From: Amycolatopsis roodepoortensis
GTDB taxonomy: Bacteria; Actinomycetota; Actinomycetes; Mycobacteriales; Pseudonocardiaceae
DNA: 64,000 nucleotides
Direction of reading: 5' to 3'
NCBI RefSeq assembly: GCF_014873915.1
Contig: NZ_JADBEJ010000004.1
Location: forward strand, 124,001-188,000
The notes beneath the pieces were generated by a model. It worked only from the letters and a program-made list of their open reading frames with translations. It ran no database searches and was not told where the DNA came from. The translations under genes were made by a program, and so were the position numbers. Below are positions 34,886 to 42,408 of this stretch, piece after piece. Numbering within the stretch: the stretch's first letter is position 1; each line of letters starts with the position of its first letter.

Positions 34886-35407
34886 TCAGGCGAGCCGCCG
34901 GAGTTCGACCCGGAACCGAGCCGCGCGCTCGACATACCCGTCGACGACCAGCTTGATCATGTCCGGCCCGAACGAAGTGTTCGGCCGCGTCTTCGCCGGG
35001 ACGCCGAGCGCGATATGCCCACTGTCCACATAGGACCCGTAGGAGAGAACCGCGCCCGCGCCGACCATCCCGCCGTCCTCGACGACGGTTCCGTTCAGCA
35101 CCACCGATCCCGACGCGATCAGGCAGCCCTCGCCGATCCGCGCGCCTTCGATGTGCACCGAATGCCCGACGGCGGAGGACTTCCCGATGATCGTCGGCTC
35201 CTTGCGAGTGCAGTGCAGGACGCAGCCGTCCTGGACGTTCGACCGCTCGCCGATCTCGATGTACCCGTGGTCGCCGCGCAGCACGGTCTGCGGCCACACC
35301 GACGCGAACGCCGCGATCCGGACGTCGCCGATCACCGTCGCGTCGGGGTGGACGTAGGCGTCCGGGTGGATCGACGGTTCGAGGTCGCCCAGTGCGTAGA
35401 TCGGCAT
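34886..35407 (-). CDS. Gamma-type carbonic anhydrase-family protein
   Basis: A 173-residue left-handed beta-helix protein of the gamma-carbonic anhydrase/PaaY family. Hexapeptide repeats run through the whole chain (for example VHPDATVIGDVRIAAFASVW). Metal-ligand histidines are expected in RGDHGYIEIG, CVLHCTRK and VGHSVHIEG. Trimer formation with zinc or iron between subunits is known for the family. The ATG at 35407 has AGGAG upstream. It lies 8 bases behind the GNAT gene. Carbonic anhydrase activity is likely but not certain, because many relatives have not been shown active. Confidence 0.88.
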   Translation of the reverse strand: MPIYALGDLEPSIHPDAYVHPDATVIGDVRIAAFASVWPQTVLRGDHGYIEIGERSNVQDGCVLHCTRKEPTIIGKSSAVGHSVHIEGARIGEGCLIASGSVVLNGTVVEDGGMVGAGAVLSYGSYVDSGHIALGVPAKTRPNTSFGPDMIKLVVDGYVERAARFRVELRRLA

Positions 35408-35415
35408 GCGTTCTC

Positions 35416-35886
35416 CTAGACCAGCGGCTTGCCGTAGCAGATGCTTTCCGGCTCGTCCTTGTAGTACCCGAAACCCGGGATCTCCCGGTATCCGGACGAT
35501 TCGTACAGTGCGATGGCCTCGGGCTGCTTGTCACCCGTCTCCAGCACCATGCGCAGCCGTCCGGCCTCGGCGGCCGTCCGTTCCAGGTCGGCGAGGATCG
35601 CCCTCGCCAATCCGCGGCCTCGCGCCGAAGCCATCACGAACACCCGTTTCATCTCGGCGTCGCCCGGCAACAGGGGTTCCGGCCCATCGTGCGCCCGCCA
35701 GGCACCGCAAGCGACCGGGACGTCGTCGAGGTAGGCGGCGATGAACAGCCCCCTCGGCGGGGCGAACTGCGCCGCGTCCATCGGTGTCTCGTCTTCGCTG
35801 CCGTACCGGGCGGCCAGTTCGAGCTGCGCTTCGGCCAGCAGTTTCACCGCGTCGGGGTGGTCGTAGGCCAGCACACGAAGGTCCAT
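35416..35886 (-). CDS. GNAT-family N-acetyltransferase
   Basis: A 156-residue GNAT protein with the acetyl-CoA loop SARGRGLARAILADLE and the C-terminal ETGDKQPEAIALYESSGY. It opens MDLRVLAYDHPDAVKLLAEA; an ATG ten codons upstream (35916) is a second possible start. The stop lies 8 bases before the gamma-carbonic anhydrase start, and thiL is 50 bases upstream, so thiL, this gene, the carbonic anhydrase gene and ung may form one leftward operon. The acetylated substrate is unknown. Confidence 0.85.
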   Translation of the reverse strand: MDLRVLAYDHPDAVKLLAEAQLELAARYGSEDETPMDAAQFAPPRGLFIAAYLDDVPVACGAWRAHDGPEPLLPGDAEMKRVFVMASARGRGLARAILADLERTAAEAGRLRMVLETGDKQPEAIALYESSGYREIPGFGYYKDEPESICYGKPLV

Positions 35887-35936
35887 GGGCGCGAGATTAG
35901 CGAGAAGACTCGCCATCCCCAAAGCAGATTGCACCC

Positions 35937-36893
35937 CTACCGCCAGTGCTGCCAGCCACTGTCGTGCCCGTACCGCTTCCCGTCCACCGTCACCCCCGAA
36001 TCCGGCATGGTGACGACGCCGATCTCGGTCCAGCCCTCCGGGAGGTCCGCGAAGGCCGGGAATGTGGCCGCGAACGCGTGGTCCTCGCCGCCGGTGAGCA
36101 CCCATTTCAGCGGGTCGGCGCCGAGCGCGGTGCCGACCTCGGTCAGCCTGCTCGACACGTCGAGGTCCGCCGTCCGCACGTCGATCCCGACGCCGGAGGC
36201 CTCGGCGATATGGCCGAGGTCGGACAGGAGCCCGTCGGACACGTCGATCATCGACGTCGCGCCGCCGTCGGCCGCGCGGATACCCGCCTCGTAGTCCGGC
36301 TCGGGGCAGCGCTGCGCGTTGACCACGCTGACCGGTGAGCGGAACCCCCGGCCGAGCACGGCGAGCCCGGCGGCGGCCCAGCCGAGCCGCCCGCAGACCG
36401 CGACGACGTCGCCGGGACGCGCGCCGGACCGGGTCACCGGTTCCCGGCCGCCGAGGTCGCCGAGGGCGGTGACACTGATCACGATCTGGTCGGCGCGCAC
36501 CATGTCGCCGCCGACGATCCCGATCCCCGCGCGGTCGGCTTCGAGCCACATGCCCTGGGTGAGTTCGGTGACGAGTGACGTCGGCGTGTCCGACGGGCAC
36601 GCGAATCCCATGAGGACGGACGTCGGGCGCGCGCCCATGGCGGCGATGTCGGTGAGGTTCACCGCGACCGCCTTGCGCCCCACCTGCTCGGCGCTGGACC
36701 AGTCGAGCCGGAAATGGACGCCCTGCACGAGGACGTCGGTGGTGGCCACCGTCCGGCCGTCCGGGGTGGCCACGACGGCCGCGTCGTCCCCCGGTCCGAG
36801 CAGTGTCGTCTCCGGCTGTTTCCGGCCGGCGGTCACCGCCTCGATCAACCGGAATTCACCGGTCCCGGCGACCGTGCCGTCGTTCGGTGACAC
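35937..36893 (-). CDS. thiL: Thiamine-monophosphate kinase
   Basis: A 318-residue enzyme of the PurM/ThiL fold that phosphorylates thiamine monophosphate to the active cofactor thiamine diphosphate. It has LLGPGDDAAVV for Mg-ATP, then VNLTDIAAMGARPTSVLMGF and SMIDVSDGLLSDLGHIA, the usual ThiL blocks. The start is a GTG at 36893 with GGAGG 6 bases upstream. It is the first gene of a leftward group with GNAT, carbonic anhydrase and ung, and is divergent from the Lrp-like gene. Confidence 0.96.
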   Translation of the reverse strand: MSPNDGTVAGTGEFRLIEAVTAGRKQPETTLLGPGDDAAVVATPDGRTVATTDVLVQGVHFRLDWSSAEQVGRKAVAVNLTDIAAMGARPTSVLMGFACPSDTPTSLVTELTQGMWLEADRAGIGIVGGDMVRADQIVISVTALGDLGGREPVTRSGARPGDVVAVCGRLGWAAAGLAVLGRGFRSPVSVVNAQRCPEPDYEAGIRAADGGATSMIDVSDGLLSDLGHIAEASGVGIDVRTADLDVSSRLTEVGTALGADPLKWVLTGGEDHAFAATFPAFADLPEGWTEIGVVTMPDSGVTVDGKRYGHDSGWQHWR

Positions 36894-37026
36894 CCGTCAC
36901 CTCCACTTTCCCTTGTCCGGACAAATATCGATCACCGATAGTCGGATGCCCTAGGTTTTTCCCGGGGCTGGCGATACGTTGCTACAACGTTCCTACCTTG
37001 AGCCGACTTTTACGAAGGGGCGCGCC
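36894..37026. promoter_or_regulatory. Divergent promoter region between thiL and the Lrp-like gene, with three palindromes
   Basis: 133 bases hold three perfect short palindromes: TTGTCCGGACAA (36913-36924), TATCG-N5-CGATA (36926-36940) and ACGTTG-CTA-CAACGT (36976-36990). They are likely operator sites for one or both genes. The neighbouring Lrp-like protein has no DNA-binding domain, so the regulator is elsewhere. Confidence 0.5.
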
Positions 37027-37260
37027 GTGGTCCACGCATACATCCTCATCCAGACCGAGGTCGGCAAAGCGGCCGCGGTCGCCGCGGAGATCTCCACCAT
37101 CCCCGGTGTCACCAGTTCGGAGGATGTCACCGGCCCGTACGACGTCATCGTCAAGGCCGCGGCCGACACCGTCGACCAGCTGGGTCAGCTCGTGGTCGCC
37201 AAGGTGCAGAACGTGGAGGGCATCACGCGTACGCTGACCTGCCCGGTCGTCCACCTGTGA
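37027..37260 (+). CDS. Stand-alone Lrp/AsnC ligand-binding (RAM) domain protein
   Basis: A 77-residue protein consisting only of the amino acid-sensing RAM domain of Lrp/AsnC regulators: HAYILIQTEVGKAAAVAAEI, then DVTGPYDVIVKAAADTVDQL and a final strand. The helix-turn-helix is absent. The GTG at 37027 has GAAGGGG upstream. Such stand-alone RAM proteins form dimers and higher rings and bind amino acids; they may modulate full-length Lrp proteins. A gene of this kind next to thiL is conserved among actinobacteria. Confidence 0.9.
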   Translation: MVHAYILIQTEVGKAAAVAAEISTIPGVTSSEDVTGPYDVIVKAAADTVDQLGQLVVAKVQNVEGITRTLTCPVVHL

Positions 37261-37279
37261 CGAGTGGTGTAGTTGTCCG

Positions 37280-37822
37280 GTGGCTGACACGGACACCGGC
37301 GCACCGCCGAAACCCCTGCTGATCGCGGCCGCCTGCCTGGCGATCCTGCTCGTCGCGGGCGTGGCCGTCTTCGGGCTGACCCGCGGCGCGGAATCCGGCG
37401 CCCCGGCCGCCGATGGTCCGCTCCCGCTCGTCCCGGTCCCGGCACCGCAGTCGGGGTCACCCGAATGCGCGAAACTCGTCGGCGCGCTCCCGCACGAGCT
37501 CACGTCGTCCGGGAACACGCTGGTCCGGCGGAAGCTGGCCGATCCCGCCCCCGAGGCGACGATCGGCTGGGGCACCGGCGACCCGGTGGTCCTGCGCTGC
37601 GGTCTCGGCAAGCCGCCGGAGCTCACCCGGACCTCGCAGCTGCGGACGATCAACGGCGTCCAGTGGCTGCAGGTCGAGGGCGAGGGCACCGCGACGTGGT
37701 TCGTGGTGGACCGCCCCGTCTACACGGCGCTCACCGTGCCGGACACCGCGGGGACCGGGCCGCTGCAGACCGTTTCCGAGGTCATCGCCGCCAATCTCCC
37801 CGCGGTGCCGCTGCGCTTCTGA
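37280..37822 (+). CDS. DUF3515 membrane-anchored protein
   Basis: A 180-residue protein with one N-terminal membrane helix (LLIAAACLAILLVAGVAVFG) and an extracytoplasmic domain typical of DUF3515. It has two cysteines (SPECAKLVG and LRCGLGKP) and the block INGVQWLQVEGEGTATWFVV. The GTG at 37280 lies 19 bases behind the Lrp-like gene, so the two are co-transcribed. In mycobacteria a DUF3515 gene sits between thiL and ddl. Its function is unknown, with a cell-envelope role inferred from that neighbourhood. Its stop directly abuts the stop of the convergent quinone oxidoreductase gene. Confidence 0.88.
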   Translation: MADTDTGAPPKPLLIAAACLAILLVAGVAVFGLTRGAESGAPAADGPLPLVPVPAPQSGSPECAKLVGALPHELTSSGNTLVRRKLADPAPEATIGWGTGDPVVLRCGLGKPPELTRTSQLRTINGVQWLQVEGEGTATWFVVDRPVYTALTVPDTAGTGPLQTVSEVIAANLPAVPLRF

Positions 37823-38791
37823 TCAAGGCAGCAGAAGACTTTTCCCGGTGTACCGCCGCGCCTCGATGTCCGAGTGCGCGGCGGCCGCCTCCGCCAGCGG
37901 GTACGTGCGGCCGATGACCGGCGTCACCTTCCCGTCGGCCGCCTGCCGCAGCACTTCCCGCACGCGGCGCGCATTGTCGGGCCAGAACCCGACCAGCTGC
38001 GCCATGTCCACAACGGACAGCCGTGCGCGGTCGGCGTCGCCGAGCACGGTCTCCGCGCCGCTGGACATGCCGTAGCCGGAGAAGCGGCCGCCGTTCCTCA
38101 GCAACGCGAGCGAGGCGGCGCCGAGCTCCCCGCCGACGCCGTCGAAGACCACGTCCAGCCGATGGCCTCCGGTGAGGGCGAGGACGTCGCCCGTCCAGTC
38201 CGCCGCCGAGTAGTCGACCGGCTCGGCTCCCAGTTTCCGCGCGATCGCCGCCTTTTCGGCGCCGCGGACCGCGGCGAAGACGGTCGCGCCCGCCGCGCGG
38301 GCGAGCTGCACCAGCACACTGCCGAGCCCGCCGACGCCGGGTGCCACCAGGATCCGCTCCCCCGGGGAGACCGGGGTCTTCTCCAGCAGCGCCAGCGCGG
38401 TACTGCCGTCGTCGAACAGGGCCACCGCGTGCAAGGGATCCAGCCCGTCGGGAATCCCGAACGTGTCGTCCGGCAGCGCGACGACCGTGTCCGCGTATCC
38501 CCCGCCGTACCCACCGGGCGCGTGGGTGAGGACCTGCTTGCCCAGCCAGGCCGCGTCGACACCGGCCCCCACCGCGTCGACGGTGCCCGCCACCGACCCG
38601 CCCGGCACGTACGGCGGCTCGACCGCGAACACGTCGGGACCGTCACCTCGCCGGATGAGGGCGTCGAGCCAGCCGACCCCGGCCGCCGTCACCGCGACGC
38701 GAAGCTCGCCCTCCGCCGGTTCGGGTGTCGGCACTTCGACCTGCTCCAGGACGCCGGGATCACCGAACCGGGACACTCTGATCTCACGCAT
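37823..38791 (-). CDS. Zinc-type alcohol dehydrogenase/quinone oxidoreductase
   Basis: A 322-residue medium-chain reductase of the quinone oxidoreductase group, which reduces quinones or other carbonyls with NADPH. The GroES-like N-terminus has PYVPGGSVAGTVDAVGAGVD, and the cofactor-binding Rossmann loop is VAPGVGGLGSVLVQLARAAG. Zinc-binding cysteines of true alcohol dehydrogenases are absent. The ATG at 38791 has no close ribosome binding site, but a -10 (TAGCTT) ends 6 bases before it, so the transcript is probably leaderless. A MerR-type palindrome lies in the 19-base spacer of the promoter. It is therefore likely stress-inducible and separate from the upstream MocR gene. Confidence 0.9.
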   Translation of the reverse strand: MREIRVSRFGDPGVLEQVEVPTPEPAEGELRVAVTAAGVGWLDALIRRGDGPDVFAVEPPYVPGGSVAGTVDAVGAGVDAAWLGKQVLTHAPGGYGGGYADTVVALPDDTFGIPDGLDPLHAVALFDDGSTALALLEKTPVSPGERILVAPGVGGLGSVLVQLARAAGATVFAAVRGAEKAAIARKLGAEPVDYSAADWTGDVLALTGGHRLDVVFDGVGGELGAASLALLRNGGRFSGYGMSSGAETVLGDADRARLSVVDMAQLVGFWPDNARRVREVLRQAADGKVTPVIGRTYPLAEAAAAHSDIEARRYTGKSLLLP

Positions 38792-38797
38792 GATCGC

Positions 38798-38828
38798 AAG
38801 CTATGACCTCCAGTTCGCTGGAGGTCAA
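38798..38828 (-). promoter_or_regulatory. MerR-type promoter of the quinone oxidoreductase gene
   Basis: On the reverse strand: -35 TTGACC (38828-38823), a 19-base spacer, -10 TAGCTT (38803-38798), then 6 bases to the ATG. A perfect palindrome TGACCTCCAG-CGAA-CTGGAGGTCA (38804-38827) fills the spacer. Long 19-base spacers with such palindromes are the hallmark of MerR/SoxR-controlled promoters. The -35 overlaps the stop of the upstream MocR-type gene. Confidence 0.7.
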
Positions 38829-40183
38829 GCGAGCACGGTGATCAGCGGTTTGAGCGCGGAATGGAGTGCTTCGCGCGAGCAGCCCGCGTAGCCGATGAGG
38901 TTTCCGAACACCGTCGGCGTCCCGGCGAAATGCCGGGCCAGCCCGTCGAGCCGGATCCCGGCGCGTTCCGCCGCCGCCATCCGCGCCGCCTCGTCGGCCG
39001 CCGAGCCGCACGGGACGACCAGATGCGCGCCCGCGTCGTCGCCGAGCACCGGGATCCCCGCCGACGTCAGCGCGGCCGAAACCAGTGACCGGCGCTCCGA
39101 CAGTTCCCGCCGGAGTTTCCGCAGGTGCCGGCCCAGATCGCCGTGCCGCGCCAGTTCGGCGAGCACGCGCTGCCCGGCGGGCGAAGGGCGTGTCCCGGTC
39201 GCTTCGCGGTACTCCAGCACCGCGGCCGCGACCTGCGACGGCGCGACCATCCAGCCCGCGCCCAGGGCAGGCGTGAGGATCTTGCTCGTGGTCCCCAGAT
39301 GCGCGACGACGTCGGGCGCGAGCGCGGCCAGCAGCGGCAGCGGCGCGACGTCGAACCGCAGCTCACCGTCGTAGTCGTCCTCGATCACCAGCATGCCGTT
39401 GGCGCGCGCGAGTTCGACCAGGTCGACGCGGCGGGACGCGCTCATCCGGCTGCCGAGCGGGTACTGGTGCGCGGGCGAGCAGTACACCGCCCGGACGTCC
39501 GTGGGAACGGCGTCCGGGCGCAGGCCCTCCTCGTCGACCGGGACGGGCACGACCTCCATCCCCGCCCGCCGGAACGCCTGCACCGCGCGCTGGTAACCCG
39601 GCTCCTCGATCGCGACCCGGTCACCGCGCGAGAGCATCGCGCCCGCGAGTTCGATCACCGCGGCCGTCGTCCCGCCGGTCGCGAGCACCGTTCCGGCGGC
39701 GAGGCCGCGGTGGCGCAGCAGATGCTCGGACACCGCGTCCCGGTACGCGGGCAGACCGGCCCTGTCCTCGCGATAGGTCGGGCGCGGGTCGGCGGCGGCC
39801 CGCCACGCGCGGCGCCAAGCGGCTTTCTCGATGCCGTCGGCCCAAGGAACGCCCGGCGTGAGGTCGACCAGCGAGGGCGGCTTGGCGGGGATGCCCGGAG
39901 CGGGCCCTTTCGACGGCCGGTCCGCGGGCGGCGTGGTGGTGACGTACGTGCCGGAGCCGTGGCGGCCGGCGATCCAGCCCTCCGCGTGAAGCTGCTCGTA
40001 CGCCGCCGACGTCACCGTGCGGCTGACGCCGAGACGGCTCGCGAGTGCCCTGGTCGAGGGCAACCTGTCGCCGCCGCGCAGATGTCCGTCGCCCGCAGCC
40101 GCGCGCAACGCGTCGGCCAGCTGGACCGCGAGCGGGACGAGCGAATCGCGGTCGAGACTGACCGGCAGAGCGGTGTCGGACAT
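38825..40183 (-). CDS. MocR/PdxR-type GntR regulator with aminotransferase domain
   Basis: A 452-residue regulator. The N-terminal GntR winged helix (about residues 10-75) has RLPSTRALASRLGVSRTVTS, and the C-terminal fold-type I aminotransferase-like domain binds pyridoxal phosphate through the lysine in LGTTSKILTPALG. IEDDYDGELRFD is the other typical block. The ATG at 40183 has GGAG 6 bases upstream. It is divergent from a PNPOx-type gene, which fits a role in vitamin B6 homeostasis similar to PdxR, but that target is inferred from position. Its stop codon overlaps the MerR-type promoter of the next gene. Confidence 0.92.
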   Translation of the reverse strand: MSDTALPVSLDRDSLVPLAVQLADALRAAAGDGHLRGGDRLPSTRALASRLGVSRTVTSAAYEQLHAEGWIAGRHGSGTYVTTTPPADRPSKGPAPGIPAKPPSLVDLTPGVPWADGIEKAAWRRAWRAAADPRPTYREDRAGLPAYRDAVSEHLLRHRGLAAGTVLATGGTTAAVIELAGAMLSRGDRVAIEEPGYQRAVQAFRRAGMEVVPVPVDEEGLRPDAVPTDVRAVYCSPAHQYPLGSRMSASRRVDLVELARANGMLVIEDDYDGELRFDVAPLPLLAALAPDVVAHLGTTSKILTPALGAGWMVAPSQVAAAVLEYREATGTRPSPAGQRVLAELARHGDLGRHLRKLRRELSERRSLVSAALTSAGIPVLGDDAGAHLVVPCGSAADEAARMAAAERAGIRLDGLARHFAGTPTVFGNLIGYAGCSREALHSALKPLITVLA

Positions 40184-40217
40184 GGTGTACTCCGCGCTTA
40201 CGGGAAGTGGCCTTCTC

Positions 40218-40223
40218 AAGTAT
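40218..40223 (-). promoter_or_regulatory. -10 element of the MocR-type gene
   Basis: TATACT on the reverse strand lies 34 bases upstream of the ATG at 40183. It is a good match to the housekeeping -10, while the -35 is weak, as is usual when an activator or repressor binds nearby. The divergent gap to the PNPOx gene is 90 bases. Confidence 0.5.
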
Positions 40224-40273
40224 AGGAGAATTGGACATTATTACAGGCCACTCTCGTGGGTGAGACTGCTCGC

Positions 40274-40927
40274 ATGTCGACCCCGCTCTCTCCCACCGAC
40301 CGGACCACCCTCGGCCGCAAGAAGAACCGCGCCCTCACCGACCGCTCGGCGCTGTACTCGGTGCTCGACGAAGGCCTGGTCTGCCACCTCGGTGTCGTGC
40401 GCGACGGCGTCCCGCTGGTCATCCCGACCGGCTACGGACGCGACGGCGACACGCTCTACCTGCACGGATCGACCGGCGCGAGGAGTATGCGCGACTCCGA
40501 CGGCGTCGAGGTCTGCGTCACGGTGACCCTGCTCGACGGCATCGTCTACGCGCGCTCGGTCAACAACCACTCGATGAACTACCGCAGCGCGGTGATCCTG
40601 GGCAGGGCGGCCGCGGTCACCGATCGCGACCGGAAGATGCATGGGCTCCGCGTGCTGACCGACCACCTCGCGCCCGGTTCGTGGGAGCACGCGAGGGACG
40701 TCAACGCGAAGGAGTTCGCGTCCGTTTCGGTCCTGGAGCTGGACCTCACCGAGGCTTCGGTGAAGATGCGCGGCGAGGGTCCCGACGATCCCGAGGACGA
40801 GGTCGCGGCCGATCTCTCGTGGGCGGGGGTGCTGCCGGTGCGGACCGTGTTCGGTGAACCGGAGCCGTCGGCGGATCTCGTCGGTGAGTGGACGGTGCCG
40901 GACCACGTGAAGCGGCGGGTCGGGTAG
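40274..40927 (+). CDS. Pyridoxamine 5'-phosphate oxidase-family flavoprotein
   Basis: A 217-residue split-barrel protein of the PNPOx-like group, which binds FMN or a related cofactor. It has YSVLDEGLVCHLGVVRDG, VPLVIPTGYGRDGDTLYLHG and SVNNHSMNYRSAVILG. The long form with a C-terminal part (WAGVLPVRTVFGEPEPS) is common among actinobacteria. The ATG at 40274 is chosen because relatives start near TPLSPTDRTTLGRKKNR; a GTG at 40256 is also in frame. It is divergent from a MocR-type regulator. Activity on pyridoxamine phosphate is possible but not shown. Confidence 0.85.
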   Translation: MSTPLSPTDRTTLGRKKNRALTDRSALYSVLDEGLVCHLGVVRDGVPLVIPTGYGRDGDTLYLHGSTGARSMRDSDGVEVCVTVTLLDGIVYARSVNNHSMNYRSAVILGRAAAVTDRDRKMHGLRVLTDHLAPGSWEHARDVNAKEFASVSVLELDLTEASVKMRGEGPDDPEDEVAADLSWAGVLPVRTVFGEPEPSADLVGEWTVPDHVKRRVG

Positions 40928-40932
40928 TGGGC

Positions 40933-40978
40933 CTCGTGAGTGGTAAGGACGGTTAGAACCGTCCTTACCACTCACGAG
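40933..40978. repeat. Palindromic intergenic repeat, family B
   Basis: A perfect inverted repeat with 22-base arms (CTCGTGAGTGGTAAGGACGG, then TT) and 2-base centre. It differs from 11858-11907 by paired changes in the stem. It lies between two convergent genes, and its right end provides the stop codon of the histidine kinase gene. Confidence 0.92.
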
Positions 40979-42408
40979 CGGTGGCGCGGCAGCCGCACGG
41001 TGAACGTCGTCGCCCCCGGCACACTCTCGACCTCGATCGTCCCGCCGTGCGCCGAAACCAGCGACAGCACCACCGAAAGCCCTAGTCCGGTCCCGCCGTT
41101 GCCGCGTGTGCGGGCGGTGTCGACCCGGTAGAACCGGTCGAAGATCCGCTCCCGCGCCTCCGGCGGGATCCCGGGCCCGGCGTCGCTCACCCGCAGGACG
41201 ACCTCCGAGTCCGAAGCCGTGGCCGACAACGTGACCGGCGTCCCCGGCGGGGTGTGCACCGCGGCGTTGGCGAGCAGATTGTCCAGCACCTGCCGCAGCC
41301 GCACCGGATCCGCTTGCAGGACAACACCTTCCGGAAGCGCGCCGACGCTCAGCGGGTGCTCCGGACGGCCGGCGGCGAAGGCCTCTCCCGCGTCGGTGAC
41401 CAGCTCGGCGACATCGACGTCGACCAGCCGCAGCGGTGCCTCAGTCTCCGGCGCGTCGAGACGCGCGAGGAGCAGGAGGTCGTCGACGAGCACGCTCATC
41501 CGCTGCGTCTCTTCCCGGATCTTCGACAGGTGCGCCTCGCGTTCGGCGGGTTCGTTCGCCGCGGCGTAGCGGAAAAGCTCGGCGTAGCCCCGGATCGACG
41601 TCAGCGGCGTGCGCAGTTCGTGGGAGGCGTCGGCGATGAACCGCCGCAGCCGTTCGTTCGCCTCCCGGCGCGCGACCAGCGAGGAATCGAGGTGCGCCAG
41701 CATCACGTTGAACGCCGTCCGCAGTTCCTCGACTTCGGCACCGCCGCCGCTCGCCTGCGCGCGCACCGGGAGGTCGGCGTTCGTGGTGAGGTCGTGCGAA
41801 GCGATGTCGTGCGCCGTCCCGGCCATGTCGCTCAGCGGGCGCAGCCCGCGCCGCAGCACCAGCCGCCCCACGATCACCAGCACCGCCAGCGCCAGCAGGA
41901 ACGCGACGACCTCGACCATGATCAGCTGGCTGACCGTCCGGTCCAGATCGGCCTGCGGCGCGGCACTGACCAGCACGATGTTCTGCGCCGGCTCGATCGG
42001 GCAGGCCCGCACCCGGTAGGTGCCCTTGTCCTCGATGTAGACGGTGCGCAGGACCTCGGTCCGCGTCGCGTCCTCGGCGACCTTCGCCAGTGCCTTCGTG
42101 TCCGGCGGCAGGGAACCACCCGCCTGCGGCTGCGCGTCGCCGTCCCGCACCGCGAAAACCGCCGAGAACCAGCCGTAGGCCTGCTGCGGTTTCCCGCCGT
42201 GCGTGGTGCGCAGCGACGGCACCTGGCTGATCTGGGTCTTGGCGAGCTGCTCGTCGAGCCGGTCGTTCAGATAGCCCTTCATGATGCCGACCATCACGGT
42301 CCCGACGACGGCGAACACGACCAGCGCCAGCGCGCCGAGCCCGAGCGCCAGCCGGGTGCCGAGCCTCGACCGGCGCCAGGCGTCGAACCACCGGCGCAGC
42401 ATCTTCAT
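40972..42408 (-). CDS. Sensor histidine kinase (HAMP, EnvZ/MprB-like)
   Basis: A 478-residue membrane kinase. A first membrane helix (about 18-44), an extracytoplasmic sensor domain with one Cys (VRACPIEPAQN), a second helix (about 162-186) and a HAMP linker lead to the dimerisation box DASHELRTPLTSIRG with the phosphorylated His. The ATPase domain has DNLLANAAVHTPPGTP (N box), SDAGPGIPPEARERIFDRFY and GTGLGLSVV (G boxes). It overlaps the upstream response regulator by four bases (ATGA), so they form a two-component pair. The stop codon lies inside a family B repeat. The divergent flavin operon is a likely target. Confidence 0.95.
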   Translation of the reverse strand: MKMLRRWFDAWRRSRLGTRLALGLGALALVVFAVVGTVMVGIMKGYLNDRLDEQLAKTQISQVPSLRTTHGGKPQQAYGWFSAVFAVRDGDAQPQAGGSLPPDTKALAKVAEDATRTEVLRTVYIEDKGTYRVRACPIEPAQNIVLVSAAPQADLDRTVSQLIMVEVVAFLLALAVLVIVGRLVLRRGLRPLSDMAGTAHDIASHDLTTNADLPVRAQASGGGAEVEELRTAFNVMLAHLDSSLVARREANERLRRFIADASHELRTPLTSIRGYAELFRYAAANEPAEREAHLSKIREETQRMSVLVDDLLLLARLDAPETEAPLRLVDVDVAELVTDAGEAFAAGRPEHPLSVGALPEGVVLQADPVRLRQVLDNLLANAAVHTPPGTPVTLSATASDSEVVLRVSDAGPGIPPEARERIFDRFYRVDTARTRGNGGTGLGLSVVLSLVSAHGGTIEVESVPGATTFTVRLPRHRS

